This document shows, piece after piece, positions 9,395 through 17,223 of a stretch of 64,000 nt of DNA. The notes under the pieces are model-generated. The model saw nothing but the letters and a program-made list of their open reading frames with translations. It did not search any database and was not told the origin of the DNA. Both the position numbers and the translations under genes were made by a program. Position 1 is the stretch's first letter. Every line of letters starts with the position of its first letter. The stretch is from JANQIV01 sp050117315 (lineage in GTDB: Bacteria; Bacteroidota; Ignavibacteria; Ignavibacteriales; Melioribacteraceae): positions 62,001 to 126,000 of the forward strand of contig JASFMY010000002.1 in NCBI GenBank assembly GCA_050117315.1, read 5' to 3'.

Positions 9395-10549
9395 ATGCGG
9401 ATCTTTAACAAGATAAAGAGCTATCTCGGCTTTTTCGAGATGGGCAAGAACATTAGTGAAGAAATTGATGTTTTGGTTAGTCTTGGACAAAAATATTATA
9501 ATAAAAATGAATTTGAAAAAGCTAAAAACTTTTTTGCCAAGGCTCTAAAATTTAATCCTAACAATGTGGATAATTTGAATCTCTATGGAACAGCACTACA
9601 AAAAAATAATCAGGTTGATTTAGCAATAGACGTCTTCAAAAAGGCAATTAACAACAGTCCGGGCGATATCCGAGCATATAAAAATCTTGCAAATATATAT
9701 TTAGGTCAATCAAATCCCAGGTTGGCTATAGAAAACTATCTTCAAGCAACTAGAGTAAATTCGTCATTTGCTGAAGGTTATTATAAGCTTGGATTAATAT
9801 ATTTTTCCATGCTGAATGATCACGAAAGCGCAATTAATTACTTTAAACAATCCATCAATTATGACCCGACAAATTATAACGCTTATATTTTTCTCGGCGA
9901 TATAGAATTCAACGCTAAAAAATACGACAATGCGCTTTTATATTACCAAAAAGCTGCAAAAACAAATGATAAAGTTGCAGAACCGTTTTACAAGCTTGCT
10001 TTGGTATATGAAAAGAAACAAAACAAGAACATTTCTTTCAATTACTATATGAAAGTGCTTGAACTTGATGATAAACATGAAAAAGCCTTACTAAAAATAG
10101 GCAAGTCTTACGATGAAAAAGGGAATAAAGATCTTGCAATTGACTATTACAAAAAAGTGGAAAAAATAAACCAAGGGAACGCTGAAGTTTTATTCAATAT
10201 CGCTTCGGCATACTTTAAACTCGATAAACTTGATTTGGCTAAAACATATCTTAAGAAATCTTTGAACTACTCTAAAAACAATAACTCTGAAACAAAAATT
10301 CTTCTCGCCCGTATTCTGGAATCTGAGGGACAAATAGATGAACAAATAGAAATACTGAAATCAATCTCCTATAAAACTCCTATCAACAAAGAAGCATACT
10401 CTTTGTTGGCCAAAGCTTATGGAAAAATTAATAACACGGAAAAGGAATTAGAATGTTATACTAAACTAGCTAAGGTTGGGGATGATGAAGCTAATGCTTG
10501 GCTGAAAAAAAACAATATTAACATAAGTCCAAATGGAGATACTAAATAA
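9395..10549 (+). CDS. tetratricopeptide repeat (TPR) protein
   Basis: The 384-residue protein is almost entirely TPR units of about 34 residues, roughly ten in tandem from residue 25 (LGQKYYNKNEFEKAKNFF, YGTALQKNN, LANIYLGQSNPRLAIENY, LGLIYFSMLN, LGDIEFNAKKYDNALLYY and so on). It has no signal peptide or membrane segment. The first 20 residues (MRIFNKIKSYLGFFE) could form an amphipathic, membrane-touching helix. TPR arrays are protein-binding scaffolds. The gene starts 26 bases after the actin-like gene, so it is likely the partner or regulator of that filament; this is inferred from position only. No strong Shine-Dalgarno is visible. Confidence 0.88.
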   Translation: MRIFNKIKSYLGFFEMGKNISEEIDVLVSLGQKYYNKNEFEKAKNFFAKALKFNPNNVDNLNLYGTALQKNNQVDLAIDVFKKAINNSPGDIRAYKNLANIYLGQSNPRLAIENYLQATRVNSSFAEGYYKLGLIYFSMLNDHESAINYFKQSINYDPTNYNAYIFLGDIEFNAKKYDNALLYYQKAAKTNDKVAEPFYKLALVYEKKQNKNISFNYYMKVLELDDKHEKALLKIGKSYDEKGNKDLAIDYYKKVEKINQGNAEVLFNIASAYFKLDKLDLAKTYLKKSLNYSKNNNSETKILLARILESEGQIDEQIEILKSISYKTPINKEAYSLLAKAYGKINNTEKELECYTKLAKVGDDEANAWLKKNNINISPNGDTK

Positions 10550-10639
10550 ACATGTTTTTTTTGAGTCCTTAATCGTTAAAATCTTTTACATAGCGCCTAC
10601 CCTTTTACAATAGCTCTCTTACCCACCTTTTAAAAACAA

Positions 10640-10759
10640 AAGGAATTATTGGATAAGTTGATAAAACATTTTGAAACAGACTTTATAGTAAAAATAGAAT
10701 CAGTTAACTATGAATTCCCCAAAAGAGCAAATGAGATGTTGATATTTAAGCGAAAATAA
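10640..10759 (+). pseudogene. 3' fragment of a gene like the one at 14821-15501
   Basis: These 120 bases encode KELLDKLIKHFETDF... to a stop and closely match the last 39 codons of the methyltransferase-like gene at 14821-15501. The match continues past the stop into the shared downstream sequence (GATTCGATTACGACAAA). Only the C-terminal end is present, with no start and no upstream part of the gene. It is a relic of a deleted gene copy next to an attC-like repeat. Confidence 0.8.
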
Positions 10760-10808
10760 AGATTCGATTACGACAAAGATTGTTCAACCCGGATTATTGC
10801 TAGTTGAT

Positions 10809-10884
10809 GGATCTTATTTGAAGTAATTTTTTTAAAATTTATTAATATAACATTCGTGATACACTCAATGCGTTTATTGGGACG
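10809..10884 (+). repeat. attC-like repeat, copy A (degenerate)
   Basis: This stretch aligns with the 86-base repeats ending at 12711 and 15636 (GGATNTTATTTGAAGTAATT..., TTCGTGATA..., CAATGCGTTT) but carries indels. It ends at GACG|TTGTGCC (10884-10891), which resembles an integron recombination core GTTRRRY. The 8 bases GTTGTGCC are exactly complementary to GGCACAAC at 11804-11811, just after the following gene. Confidence 0.5.
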
Positions 10885-10913
10885 TTGTGCCGCATACAAA
10901 GAGACCTGTGCAA

Positions 10914-11795
10914 ATGGATAGATTTATAGAAAATATTGATAAACAAATAGAATTTAACCAAGGAAAAAACATTTTTCTTGATAATCTTGAGATATTCCAA
11001 TTTGCTAATGAAACTGTTAAAGCTGCCTCAAATATTAACGGATTAAATTCTGATTCTGAACAATTCTTAATAGATTATGCAACAGATAAAGCAATCGAAG
11101 AGTTTTGCAGAGTGAATCAATATTACTCGTTTGACTCAAAAGCAAAAAATGATTTAAGAAAAATCTACTCTGATTTATTTCAAAGCTTTCAGACTAAGAC
11201 AAGTTCAATTGATGATATTTCGAAGAATCATTATGAAAAAATAAGAACGTGGCTTAAAGAAAGTAATCCGTTTGCTGAAAAAATTTATATAAATGCAAAC
11301 AAAAAGGTTACCCCTGTCGCTTGTTCTGAATATAGCTCGAATTTACAAATTAATATTCTACAGATTGACATTGGGCATTTAATACAACCTGTTTTAGATA
11401 TTGGCTGTGGTAAACAAGGCTCTTTAGTAAACTGCCTCAAAAATAAAGGAATTGATACTTATGGGATTGACAGAATGAAGTTTACTACATCTAATTTAAT
11501 AACAGCAGATTGGTTGGAATATGATTACGGAACTAAAAAATGGGGCGCAGTAATCAGTAATTTAGGATTTTCAAATCATTTTAATCATCATAATTTGAGA
11601 GAGGACGGAAATTATATTGAATATGCTAAGACTTATAAGAATATTTTGTACTCATTGAAAATTGGCGGATGTTTTCATTATGCCCCAGACTTGCCGTTTA
11701 TTGAGAAATATCTTGATAACAGTCAGTTTTCAATAGAAAAATATAAGATAAATGAATATGATTTTAAAACGACAATAATAAGAAGATTAAAATAA
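10914..11795 (+). CDS. class I SAM-dependent methyltransferase-like protein
   Basis: The C-terminal half has a methyltransferase motif I (VLDIGCGKQGSL; DIGCG at residues 162-166 from this start), an acidic motif II region (GIDR) and a motif IV-like stretch (WGAVISNLGFSNH). The N-terminal 150 residues are helical and unrecognised. The substrate is unknown. ATG 10914 is preferred over the in-frame GTG at 10887, because the bases around the GTG belong to the repeat junction seen before several neighbouring genes. The 293-residue protein sits alone in its module, followed by GGCACAAC, which mirrors the junction before it. Confidence 0.75.
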   Translation: MDRFIENIDKQIEFNQGKNIFLDNLEIFQFANETVKAASNINGLNSDSEQFLIDYATDKAIEEFCRVNQYYSFDSKAKNDLRKIYSDLFQSFQTKTSSIDDISKNHYEKIRTWLKESNPFAEKIYINANKKVTPVACSEYSSNLQINILQIDIGHLIQPVLDIGCGKQGSLVNCLKNKGIDTYGIDRMKFTTSNLITADWLEYDYGTKKWGAVISNLGFSNHFNHHNLREDGNYIEYAKTYKNILYSLKIGGCFHYAPDLPFIEKYLDNSQFSIEKYKINEYDFKTTIIRRLK

Positions 11796-11851
11796 AGTAC
11801 GACGGCACAACAATAGAAAATATTTTAACCTGATAGATTTATTTTAATATT

Positions 11852-12199
11852 ATGAATTCAAAAAGATACATTGGCTGTTGCGGAGCATATTGTAAGACTT
11901 GCAAACCATTTATCGATAGACATTGTAAAGGTTGTAAGATAGGTTTTGATACTGGTGAAAGAGATATAAATAAAGCTAAATGCAAAATCAAGCTGTGCTG
12001 TTTTAGAGATCATGGATTTGATACTTGTGCCGATTGTTTCAAATTAGAGTCTTGCAATATTATCGGAAGTTGGTACGCCAAAAACGGATACAAATATAAG
12101 AAATACAAACAAGCCATTGAATTTATAAAGAAAAACGGGTATTCTAAATTCATCAAGTTTGCTGACAAATGGAAAGGAGCTTATGGTAAAATCGAGTAA
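11852..12199 (+). CDS. DUF3795 domain protein, cysteine-rich
   Basis: The 115-residue protein starts MNSKRYIGCCGAYCKTC and carries twelve cysteines in its first 68 residues (C9, C10, C14, C17, C25, C28, C44, C49, C50, C59, C62, C68). This is the typical layout of DUF3795, a presumed zinc-binding family of unknown function. The C-terminus is basic and helical (KYKKYKQAIEFIKKNGYSKF). It follows the methyltransferase-like gene by 56 bases and could share its transcript. Its end is followed within 25 bases by a CACACG|TTGCGGC junction. Confidence 0.85.
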   Translation: MNSKRYIGCCGAYCKTCKPFIDRHCKGCKIGFDTGERDINKAKCKIKLCCFRDHGFDTCADCFKLESCNIIGSWYAKNGYKYKKYKQAIEFIKKNGYSKFIKFADKWKGAYGKIE

Positions 12200-12221
12200 T
12201 TTTTTGTGCCCTGTGTCACAC

Positions 12222-12362
12222 GTTGCGGCATTGTATAAAAATACCGACGGAAGCAGATAAATTTAGGAGCTCTATTATTTTAATTAAAATGATATTATTG
12301 ATTTGAACAAAAAAATAATGAAAGAATATTCATTCCACCTTTCTTTGTCCTGATATCATTAT
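12222..12362 (+). pseudogene. 5' fragment of an isoprenylcysteine-methyltransferase-like cassette
   Basis: From the junction G|TTGCGGC at 12222 the sequence follows the one starting at G|TTGGCAG (16440): CATTGTA, CAGATAAATTTAG, CTATT-TTTTAATT, ATGATATTATT, then ATG (12318) and the first codons of the gene at 16543. Similarity stops at about 12362, so only the leader and about 15 codons remain, with frame damage. The 12363-12600 stretch holds nothing I can recognise. This is a truncated duplicate module. Confidence 0.75.
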
Positions 12363-12625
12363 CCCGGATTATGTATTAGAGGATGAAGAGTTCCTGTAAT
12401 TATTTATAAACCCAGATTATGTAATAAAATTTTTGTGCTTTCTATAAGCAGTTGGTTTATATTGGGGTAACCCATTGTTTTTTATAGATTTATAAATTGT
12501 GTACTTTCCCAATGCATAATTCGGGTTAAAAGTTATGCACTCAAAAAAATGAACCATAACGCAGATTGTCACGTCCGGTCGGTAGACGGATCTGTGCTAC
12601 ATACGAGACGGCCTCACTATTTCGC

Positions 12626-12711
12626 GGATTTTATTTGAAGTAATTTTTGTAATACTTATTTTCACAATAAATAAAAATTTTCGTGATAACCGCAGTGCGT
12701 TTAGTGCGATG
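12626..12711 (+). repeat. attC-like repeat, copy B
   Basis: An 86-base sequence matching 15551-15636 at about 75 of 86 positions by my count. Both copies run from GGATTTTATTTGAA to TGCGATG and stop at the same point, a G|TTAG junction. After it the two flanks are unrelated (GCAGTAAGC here, GGGCAATTT there). Similarity ending exactly at GTTAG is what attC recombination sites in integron cassette arrays show. Confidence 0.6.
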
Positions 12712-12819
12712 TTAGCAGTAAGCAGAAGAAGACGTGCCGTACTATTTTTATTCAGAATAAGATTTAAACGATTGAGTTTTATAGATTTTAGATATTTTTG
12801 CAAAACATGATAAATTGAA

Positions 12820-13641
12820 ATGCAGAAGAAAATTAAAAAATATCCTGTTTATAATCCCTTACTTAAAAAGTACATAAAATTCTTTTGGGAGATTCGTGCC
12901 GAACACATGCAGTTGAACCACAAAGTAATCCCTTTGAGAAATATTAACCTTCGATTTAATTTGAGCGATACCCCACAGTATACATACCAACAAGGAAAAG
13001 AGCATCTGCTTGAAAGTGTGTTTTTTTCCGGCTTACATGACAGATATATGGATATTCATTTGAAACTGGACGGCAAAGTGCATATGCTTGGAATATGTTT
13101 TTATCCTAATGGTTTTTACCCGTTTTCGAAAATTCCTGTGTCCGAATATAAAAATCAACTATTAGGGGTAAACGAAGTTGGATTTAAAATTTCAAATACA
13201 ATAACTGAACAATTAAAAGAGGCATCAGACGCGACTACCAAGCTAAAAATACTCGAAAACGAGTTATTGTCATTGCTTGATAATGAATACTACGACCTCG
13301 AAAATTTTCAGCAAATGTTTAATGCCTTAAAACAAAATAATTACTCCCGAACGGTATTTAAAATTTGTCAAACAAATAATATAAGCATGAGAAAGCTGGA
13401 GCGTTTGTTCAATAAATTTGTAGGAGTATCTGCAAAAACCTTTACCACTATGAATCGTTTTCAAAACGGTTTGAATCAACTTTTATATAGCAATTACTCA
13501 AAATTATCGGATATAGCATATAATAACGGGTATTTTGACCAAATGCATTATATCAAAGACTTTAAACGTTTTGCAGGTAATACCCCTAAAAACTTTATTC
13601 ATAAAAACAATTCAATGTTGCAAATAGGGAAATTTATCTAA
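12820..13641 (+). CDS. AraC family transcriptional regulator
   Basis: The 273-residue protein has an N-terminal domain of the AraC-associated type (about 1-150, with LGICFYPNGFYPF). The C-terminal AraC HTH pair spans about 180-262: ISMRKLERLFNKFVGVSAKTF is the first helix-turn-helix and LSDIAYNNGYFDQMHYIKDFKRFAGNTPKNF the second, with the conserved GY.DQ.H...F...G..P pattern. It lies 80 bases upstream of a flavodoxin/ferredoxin fusion gene and probably regulates it, the pair forming one module between two repeat junctions. Effector unknown. Confidence 0.9.
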   Translation: MQKKIKKYPVYNPLLKKYIKFFWEIRAEHMQLNHKVIPLRNINLRFNLSDTPQYTYQQGKEHLLESVFFSGLHDRYMDIHLKLDGKVHMLGICFYPNGFYPFSKIPVSEYKNQLLGVNEVGFKISNTITEQLKEASDATTKLKILENELLSLLDNEYYDLENFQQMFNALKQNNYSRTVFKICQTNNISMRKLERLFNKFVGVSAKTFTTMNRFQNGLNQLLYSNYSKLSDIAYNNGYFDQMHYIKDFKRFAGNTPKNFIHKNNSMLQIGKFI

Positions 13642-13721
13642 CTGTCGTTTTCTTACTATTCTATCTTTTACTAATCATCTAATTTTATCCTCAAAATGGT
13701 AAAAACTAAAGGAAAATACTT

Positions 13722-14522
13722 ATGGAAATACAATCACTTAAATTGGTGTGTTTCTCTCCTACGGGAACAACTAAAGCAGTAATTCAAAGTATTGCAAAGG
13801 GTGTTGATCTATGCCCCGCAGAACTATTTGACATTACAAAACCAGAAGCGAGAGACAACTTAATAGAAACAACGGGAAATGAACTGCTTATTGCAGCAGT
13901 GCCTGTTTATATGGGAAGAGTGCCGGCCCTTATAAATGAATGGCTAAATAGCATCAAGGCTTGTAAAACACCTGTTGTATGTGTAGTTGTTTATGGGAAC
14001 CGAACCTTTGGTAATGCTTTATTGGAACTGAAAGACATTTTAACCAAAACCGGATGCGTTCCGGTTGCTGGGGCTGCATTTATTGGGGAACATTCGTTTT
14101 CAAGTTCTGAACTACCAATAGCTGAGTCACGACCTGATGCCGGAGATTTAGAGCAAGCAGAATTTTTTGGCCGAAAAATTAAAGAAAAGCTTCAATCTAT
14201 TCCATCTATCGAAAAGATAACTGAATTGAACATCCCGGGCAACTATCCCTATGGAGGAGTTACAGAGCTGTGGAGTGTAGATTTTATAGCTATAAGCGAT
14301 AAGTGCACAAAACAAGGGATTTGTGCAGAAGTATGCCCTACCGGTGCTATCGATTTCGAAAACACAAATATAATAGACAAGGAAAAATGTATCAGTTGTT
14401 GTGCATGTATAAAAAAATGTCCGGAAAACGCTAGAACAATAAAAGAAAGTAAGGTTAAAGAGGCGTCCGTACGTCTACATAACTTGTATCAAGAGCCTAA
14501 AATGCCGGAAGTTTTTTATTAA
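13722..14522 (+). CDS. EFR1 family protein, flavodoxin fused to ferredoxin
   Basis: Residues 1-160 are flavodoxin-like with the FMN phosphate loop SPTGTT (12-17) and VPVYMGRVP. Residues 190-240 carry two [4Fe-4S] motifs. The second is complete (C223, C226, C229, C233 followed by P). The first reads C195-x2-Q198-x2-C201-x3-C205-P, so a glutamine replaces the second cysteine. The protein is probably an electron carrier between FMN and Fe-S clusters. It has no signal peptide. AGGA lies upstream of ATG 13722. It follows the AraC regulator and precedes a fragmentary stretch. Confidence 0.9.
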   Translation: MEIQSLKLVCFSPTGTTKAVIQSIAKGVDLCPAELFDITKPEARDNLIETTGNELLIAAVPVYMGRVPALINEWLNSIKACKTPVVCVVVYGNRTFGNALLELKDILTKTGCVPVAGAAFIGEHSFSSSELPIAESRPDAGDLEQAEFFGRKIKEKLQSIPSIEKITELNIPGNYPYGGVTELWSVDFIAISDKCTKQGICAEVCPTGAIDFENTNIIDKEKCISCCACIKKCPENARTIKESKVKEASVRLHNLYQEPKMPEVFY

Positions 14523-14584
14523 TCTCGAAAAATGAGATTGTAAAATTATAGAAAGAGTGACAAATTGAGAACAATATTAAATGG

Positions 14585-14785
14585 TTGCCGGCAAATGGTT
14601 CATCACCAGTAAAATACTTAACTCACCGAGACTTATTAAGGAAAGACATATATTCAAAATCAATGAAAGAACTGTTTATTGAAGTAGAAAACTGTAATTT
14701 AGTTGAAGAAATATTCTCAAAACAGAAACCAGGTGGGCCGTTGATCGGGTTCACACCCGTCCAATTTTTATTGCGGGACAGTTAA
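14585..14785 (+). pseudogene. fragmentary coding sequence between junction-like sites
   Basis: An open stretch of 66 codons reads PANGSSPVKYLTHRDLL and ...EEIFSKQKPGGPLIGF but has no good start. It begins inside a GG|TTGCCGGC junction-like sequence (14584). It runs into a hairpin-like TCGGGTTCACACCCG stretch near 14745-14760, typical of the intergenic cassette sequences here. I do not recognise the product. A relic or non-coding junction sequence is more likely than a working gene. Confidence 0.35.
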
Positions 14786-14820
14786 GTAACAGCATAAAGT
14801 TCAACAAAATTTTTTGAGAA

Positions 14821-15501
14821 ATGGCATTTGAATTAAAAGACATTGTTCCATGGGGACGTAGTTTGGAAGAATATGTAAGTATGTTCAACCTAACAAAACC
14901 TGATATTAACAAAAGAATTATAAGTTTTGGAGACGGGCCTGCAAGTTTCAATTGTGAAATGACAAGACAAAACAAAAACGTTGTTTCGATTGACCTTATT
15001 TACCGGTTTTCGGCAGATGAGTTAAAGCAAAAGATTGAAGAAACAAAAGACATTGTTATTGAACAAACCAAAAATAATATGGGGAATTTTGTTTGGACGA
15101 GTATTAAGAATATTAAAGAACTGGAAGGAATTCGACTAACAGCAATGGAAAGTTTTCTGCAAGATTTTGAGATAGGAAAAAAAGAAAACAGGTATATGAA
15201 TCATGCATTGCCTAACAAAACTGATTTCTACGATTTAACTTTTGAGTTAGGATTAAGCTCTCATTTTTTAATTCTGTATTCACAACTTGGCCTTAATTTT
15301 CACATTTCATCAATAACGGAAATGTTAAGGATTTCTAAAAAAATAAGAATATTTCCGATCTTAAATTTAGATGCAAAAAAGCCGGAATTATTGGATAAGT
15401 TGATTAAGCATTTCGAAACAGACTTTATTGTGAATATTGAAAAGGTTAATTATGAATTCCAAAAAAGAGGAAATGAGATGTTGACACTTAAGCGAGAATA
15501 A
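14821..15501 (+). CDS. SAM-methyltransferase-like protein, degenerate motif I
   Basis: The 226-residue protein has a Rossmann-like start (IISFGDGPASFNCEM, then VVSIDLIYRF), as in class I methyltransferases, but the glycine-rich loop is altered (GDGPAS). LSSHFLILYSQLG and EMLRISKKIRIFPIL resemble the later core. Enzymatic activity is doubtful from sequence alone. The ATG follows a TTTTTTGAGAA stretch with a weak ribosome site. A C-terminal fragment of a close copy lies at 10640-10759, including the same 3' flank, so the module was duplicated and one copy lost. Confidence 0.75.
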   Translation: MAFELKDIVPWGRSLEEYVSMFNLTKPDINKRIISFGDGPASFNCEMTRQNKNVVSIDLIYRFSADELKQKIEETKDIVIEQTKNNMGNFVWTSIKNIKELEGIRLTAMESFLQDFEIGKKENRYMNHALPNKTDFYDLTFELGLSSHFLILYSQLGLNFHISSITEMLRISKKIRIFPILNLDAKKPELLDKLIKHFETDFIVNIEKVNYEFQKRGNEMLTLKRE

Positions 15502-15550
15502 AGATTCGATTACGACAAAAATTGTTCAACCCGGGTTATTGCTGTTTGGT

Positions 15551-15636
15551 GGATTTTATTTGAAATAATTCTTGTAATACTTATTTTCGCAATAAATAAA
15601 AATATCAGTGATAAATGCATTGCGTTTGTTGCGATG
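15551..15636 (+). repeat. attC-like repeat, copy C
   Basis: An 86-base repeat that closely matches 12626-12711 and partly 10809-10884. It lies directly after the methyltransferase-like gene and ends at GCGATG|TTAGGGGC (core G at 15636). The first nine bases from the core, GTTAGGGGC, are complementary at 8 of 9 positions to GCCCGTAAC at 16316-16324, just after the next gene. That is the expected relation between a cassette's 5' end and its own attC left end. Confidence 0.6.
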
Positions 15637-15687
15637 TTAGGGGCAATTTAATGGATTCAGATAAAATAAATAGAATATAGATTAGCA

Positions 15688-16299
15688 ATGAAACAAATTG
15701 ATTTATTTCATCCACGAATTTTTGATGACCAAGAATGGGCAGAAGGTTATTATAAACGAAATAGAAAGAGTATTGAAAAGGTTGGAAAACGTTTTGCAGG
15801 ACTATTAAAAACAATTGGTTTTACAAAAGGAACTATTTTGGACGTTGGATGTGGATTTGCATCAGTTCCTATTGAGATAGCAAAAAACTTCCCGAATGCA
15901 AAAATTACAGGAATTGATTTAAGCGGGCCTTTACTTGATATTGGAAGAACACTTATAAAAAAGGAAGGATTAGAAAAACAAATGGTCCTCTTGAAAGGGG
16001 ATGCTCAGAATTTGCAATATGAAAACAACACTTTTGATGTCGTAATAAATTCATTTTTACTTCATATTGTAGAGGATCCAATTAAAATGTTAAATGAGAT
16101 TGATAGAGTTGCAAAATCCGAAGGAAAAATTTTAATAACCGATTTACGTCGTGGATTTTTGGCATATTTTATAAAGAAATTTGGAAAAGCATATACATTA
16201 GAAGAGGTTTCTGATATAATAAAAAAAACGAAAATCAGGAAAGGCAAATTATCTTCTGGATTGTTTTGGTGGGATTACATAGTTGATAAAAATAACTGA
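15688..16299 (+). CDS. class I SAM-dependent methyltransferase
   Basis: The 203-residue protein is a compact methyltransferase of the Methyltransf_11/25 type: motif I ILDVGCGFASVPIEIA (DVGCG 52-56), motif II ITGIDLSGPLL, an acidic DAQNLQYENNTFDVVINSFLLHIV stretch (motif IV), and motif V/VI KSEGKILITDLRR. The substrate cannot be told. It is the only gene between the junction at 15636 and the attC-like structure starting at 16316, so it reads as a single-gene cassette. The N-terminus (IDLFHPRIFDDQEWAEGYY) is intact. Confidence 0.9.
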   Translation: MKQIDLFHPRIFDDQEWAEGYYKRNRKSIEKVGKRFAGLLKTIGFTKGTILDVGCGFASVPIEIAKNFPNAKITGIDLSGPLLDIGRTLIKKEGLEKQMVLLKGDAQNLQYENNTFDVVINSFLLHIVEDPIKMLNEIDRVAKSEGKILITDLRRGFLAYFIKKFGKAYTLEEVSDIIKKTKIRKGKLSSGLFWWDYIVDKNN

Positions 16300-16315
16300 C
16301 AGATTAAAATAAAAA

Positions 16316-16446
16316 GCCCGTAACAATGTATATAAAAAATAGGCGGATAATAGTAAATTCAAGGGTTATACCCGCTTCAACTTTTGTGTAGTTTGACAGT
16401 GAATTACTACGTAATCGCCTACTTTTCATATACGTAGCCGTTGGCA
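16316..16446 (+). repeat. attC-like imperfect palindrome
   Basis: A 131-base intergenic structure. The left end GCCCGTAAC (16316-16324) and right core G|TTGGCAG (16440) bracket an inverted repeat. TGTATATAAAAAATAGGCG (16327-16345) pairs with CGCCTACTTTTCATATACG (16416-16434) at 16 of 19 positions, the mismatches being G-T type. A long, imperfect, foldable palindrome of this length is characteristic of integron attC sites of the long (VCR-like) class. It is not a terminator, because no T-run follows. Confidence 0.55.
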
Positions 16447-16542
16447 GGCAGCATTGTAAAAGAACACCGGCAGGAACAGATAAATTTAGAAGCCCTATTG
16501 TTTTAATTGAAAATGATATTATTTATTTGAACCAAAAAAATC

Positions 16543-16986
16543 ATGAAAAGAATATTCACTCCGCCTTTCTTTGTTTTGATATCGTTGATATTGATTGTAT
16601 TGTTCTATTTTGTATTGCCTGGATACAATTGGATTCCGTTTCCATTTAATATCTTAGGAATATTAATAAGTCTATCAGGGTTTGCGATTATGGGTAAATC
16701 ACGAGATTTATTTAGAAAATATCAAACCACGCTTGCTATTGAGAAATCTACATTCCTCCTTAAAGAAGGAATATTTTCCAGAACACGTAACCCCATGTAC
16801 ATGGGAATGTTTTTACTATTACTCGGTATAGGAATTTGTTTTCGAAATATGATTTCCGTCTTTATATCTTTAGTCTTCTTTTTGCTTATGAATTTTATCT
16901 TCGTTCCAAAAGAAGAAAAATTGATGTATGATTCATTTGGTCAAGAATATCTCGATTACAAAAAAAAGGTTAAAAGATGGATATAA
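16543..16986 (+). CDS. isoprenylcysteine carboxyl methyltransferase family membrane protein
   Basis: The 147-residue protein has about four membrane segments (residues 8-26, 32-50, 85-101, 102-117). It carries the family signature RTRNPMYMG at 80-88, where R..NP.Y binds the S-adenosylmethionine tail, and the C-terminal E-EK..Y-FG-EY.-Y pattern (KEEKLMYDSFGQEYLDYKKKV). ICMT/PEMT-like bacterial proteins methylate unknown lipid or protein substrates in the inner membrane. The upstream junction (16440) and leader are shared with the fragment at 12222-12362. Confidence 0.88.
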   Translation: MKRIFTPPFFVLISLILIVLFYFVLPGYNWIPFPFNILGILISLSGFAIMGKSRDLFRKYQTTLAIEKSTFLLKEGIFSRTRNPMYMGMFLLLLGIGICFRNMISVFISLVFFLLMNFIFVPKEEKLMYDSFGQEYLDYKKKVKRWI

Positions 16987-17223
16987 AATTTTAACTTGAT
17001 AAGAAATTAAACGCAATCAACAACTTTTCATATCACCATCCTCCAACAAGTTATTTGCGTAGTACTAAACAAAGAATATAGGAAAGATATTATCGGCTAA
17101 TTAATAATATAATGTTGATTCTTGTATTACTGTTGATAATGATTCTATTAAAACATATTTTGATGACAATTTGAGGGCTTTTTAAGAATTTCATAGAAAG
17201 CATTCATCTTTAAAAATTTTGAG

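Noticed and set aside
8334..10549. Plasmid-type ParM-ParR-parC partition locus
   Set aside because: The second gene is a TPR protein rather than a small DNA-binding ParR, and no iterated centromere repeats are visible.
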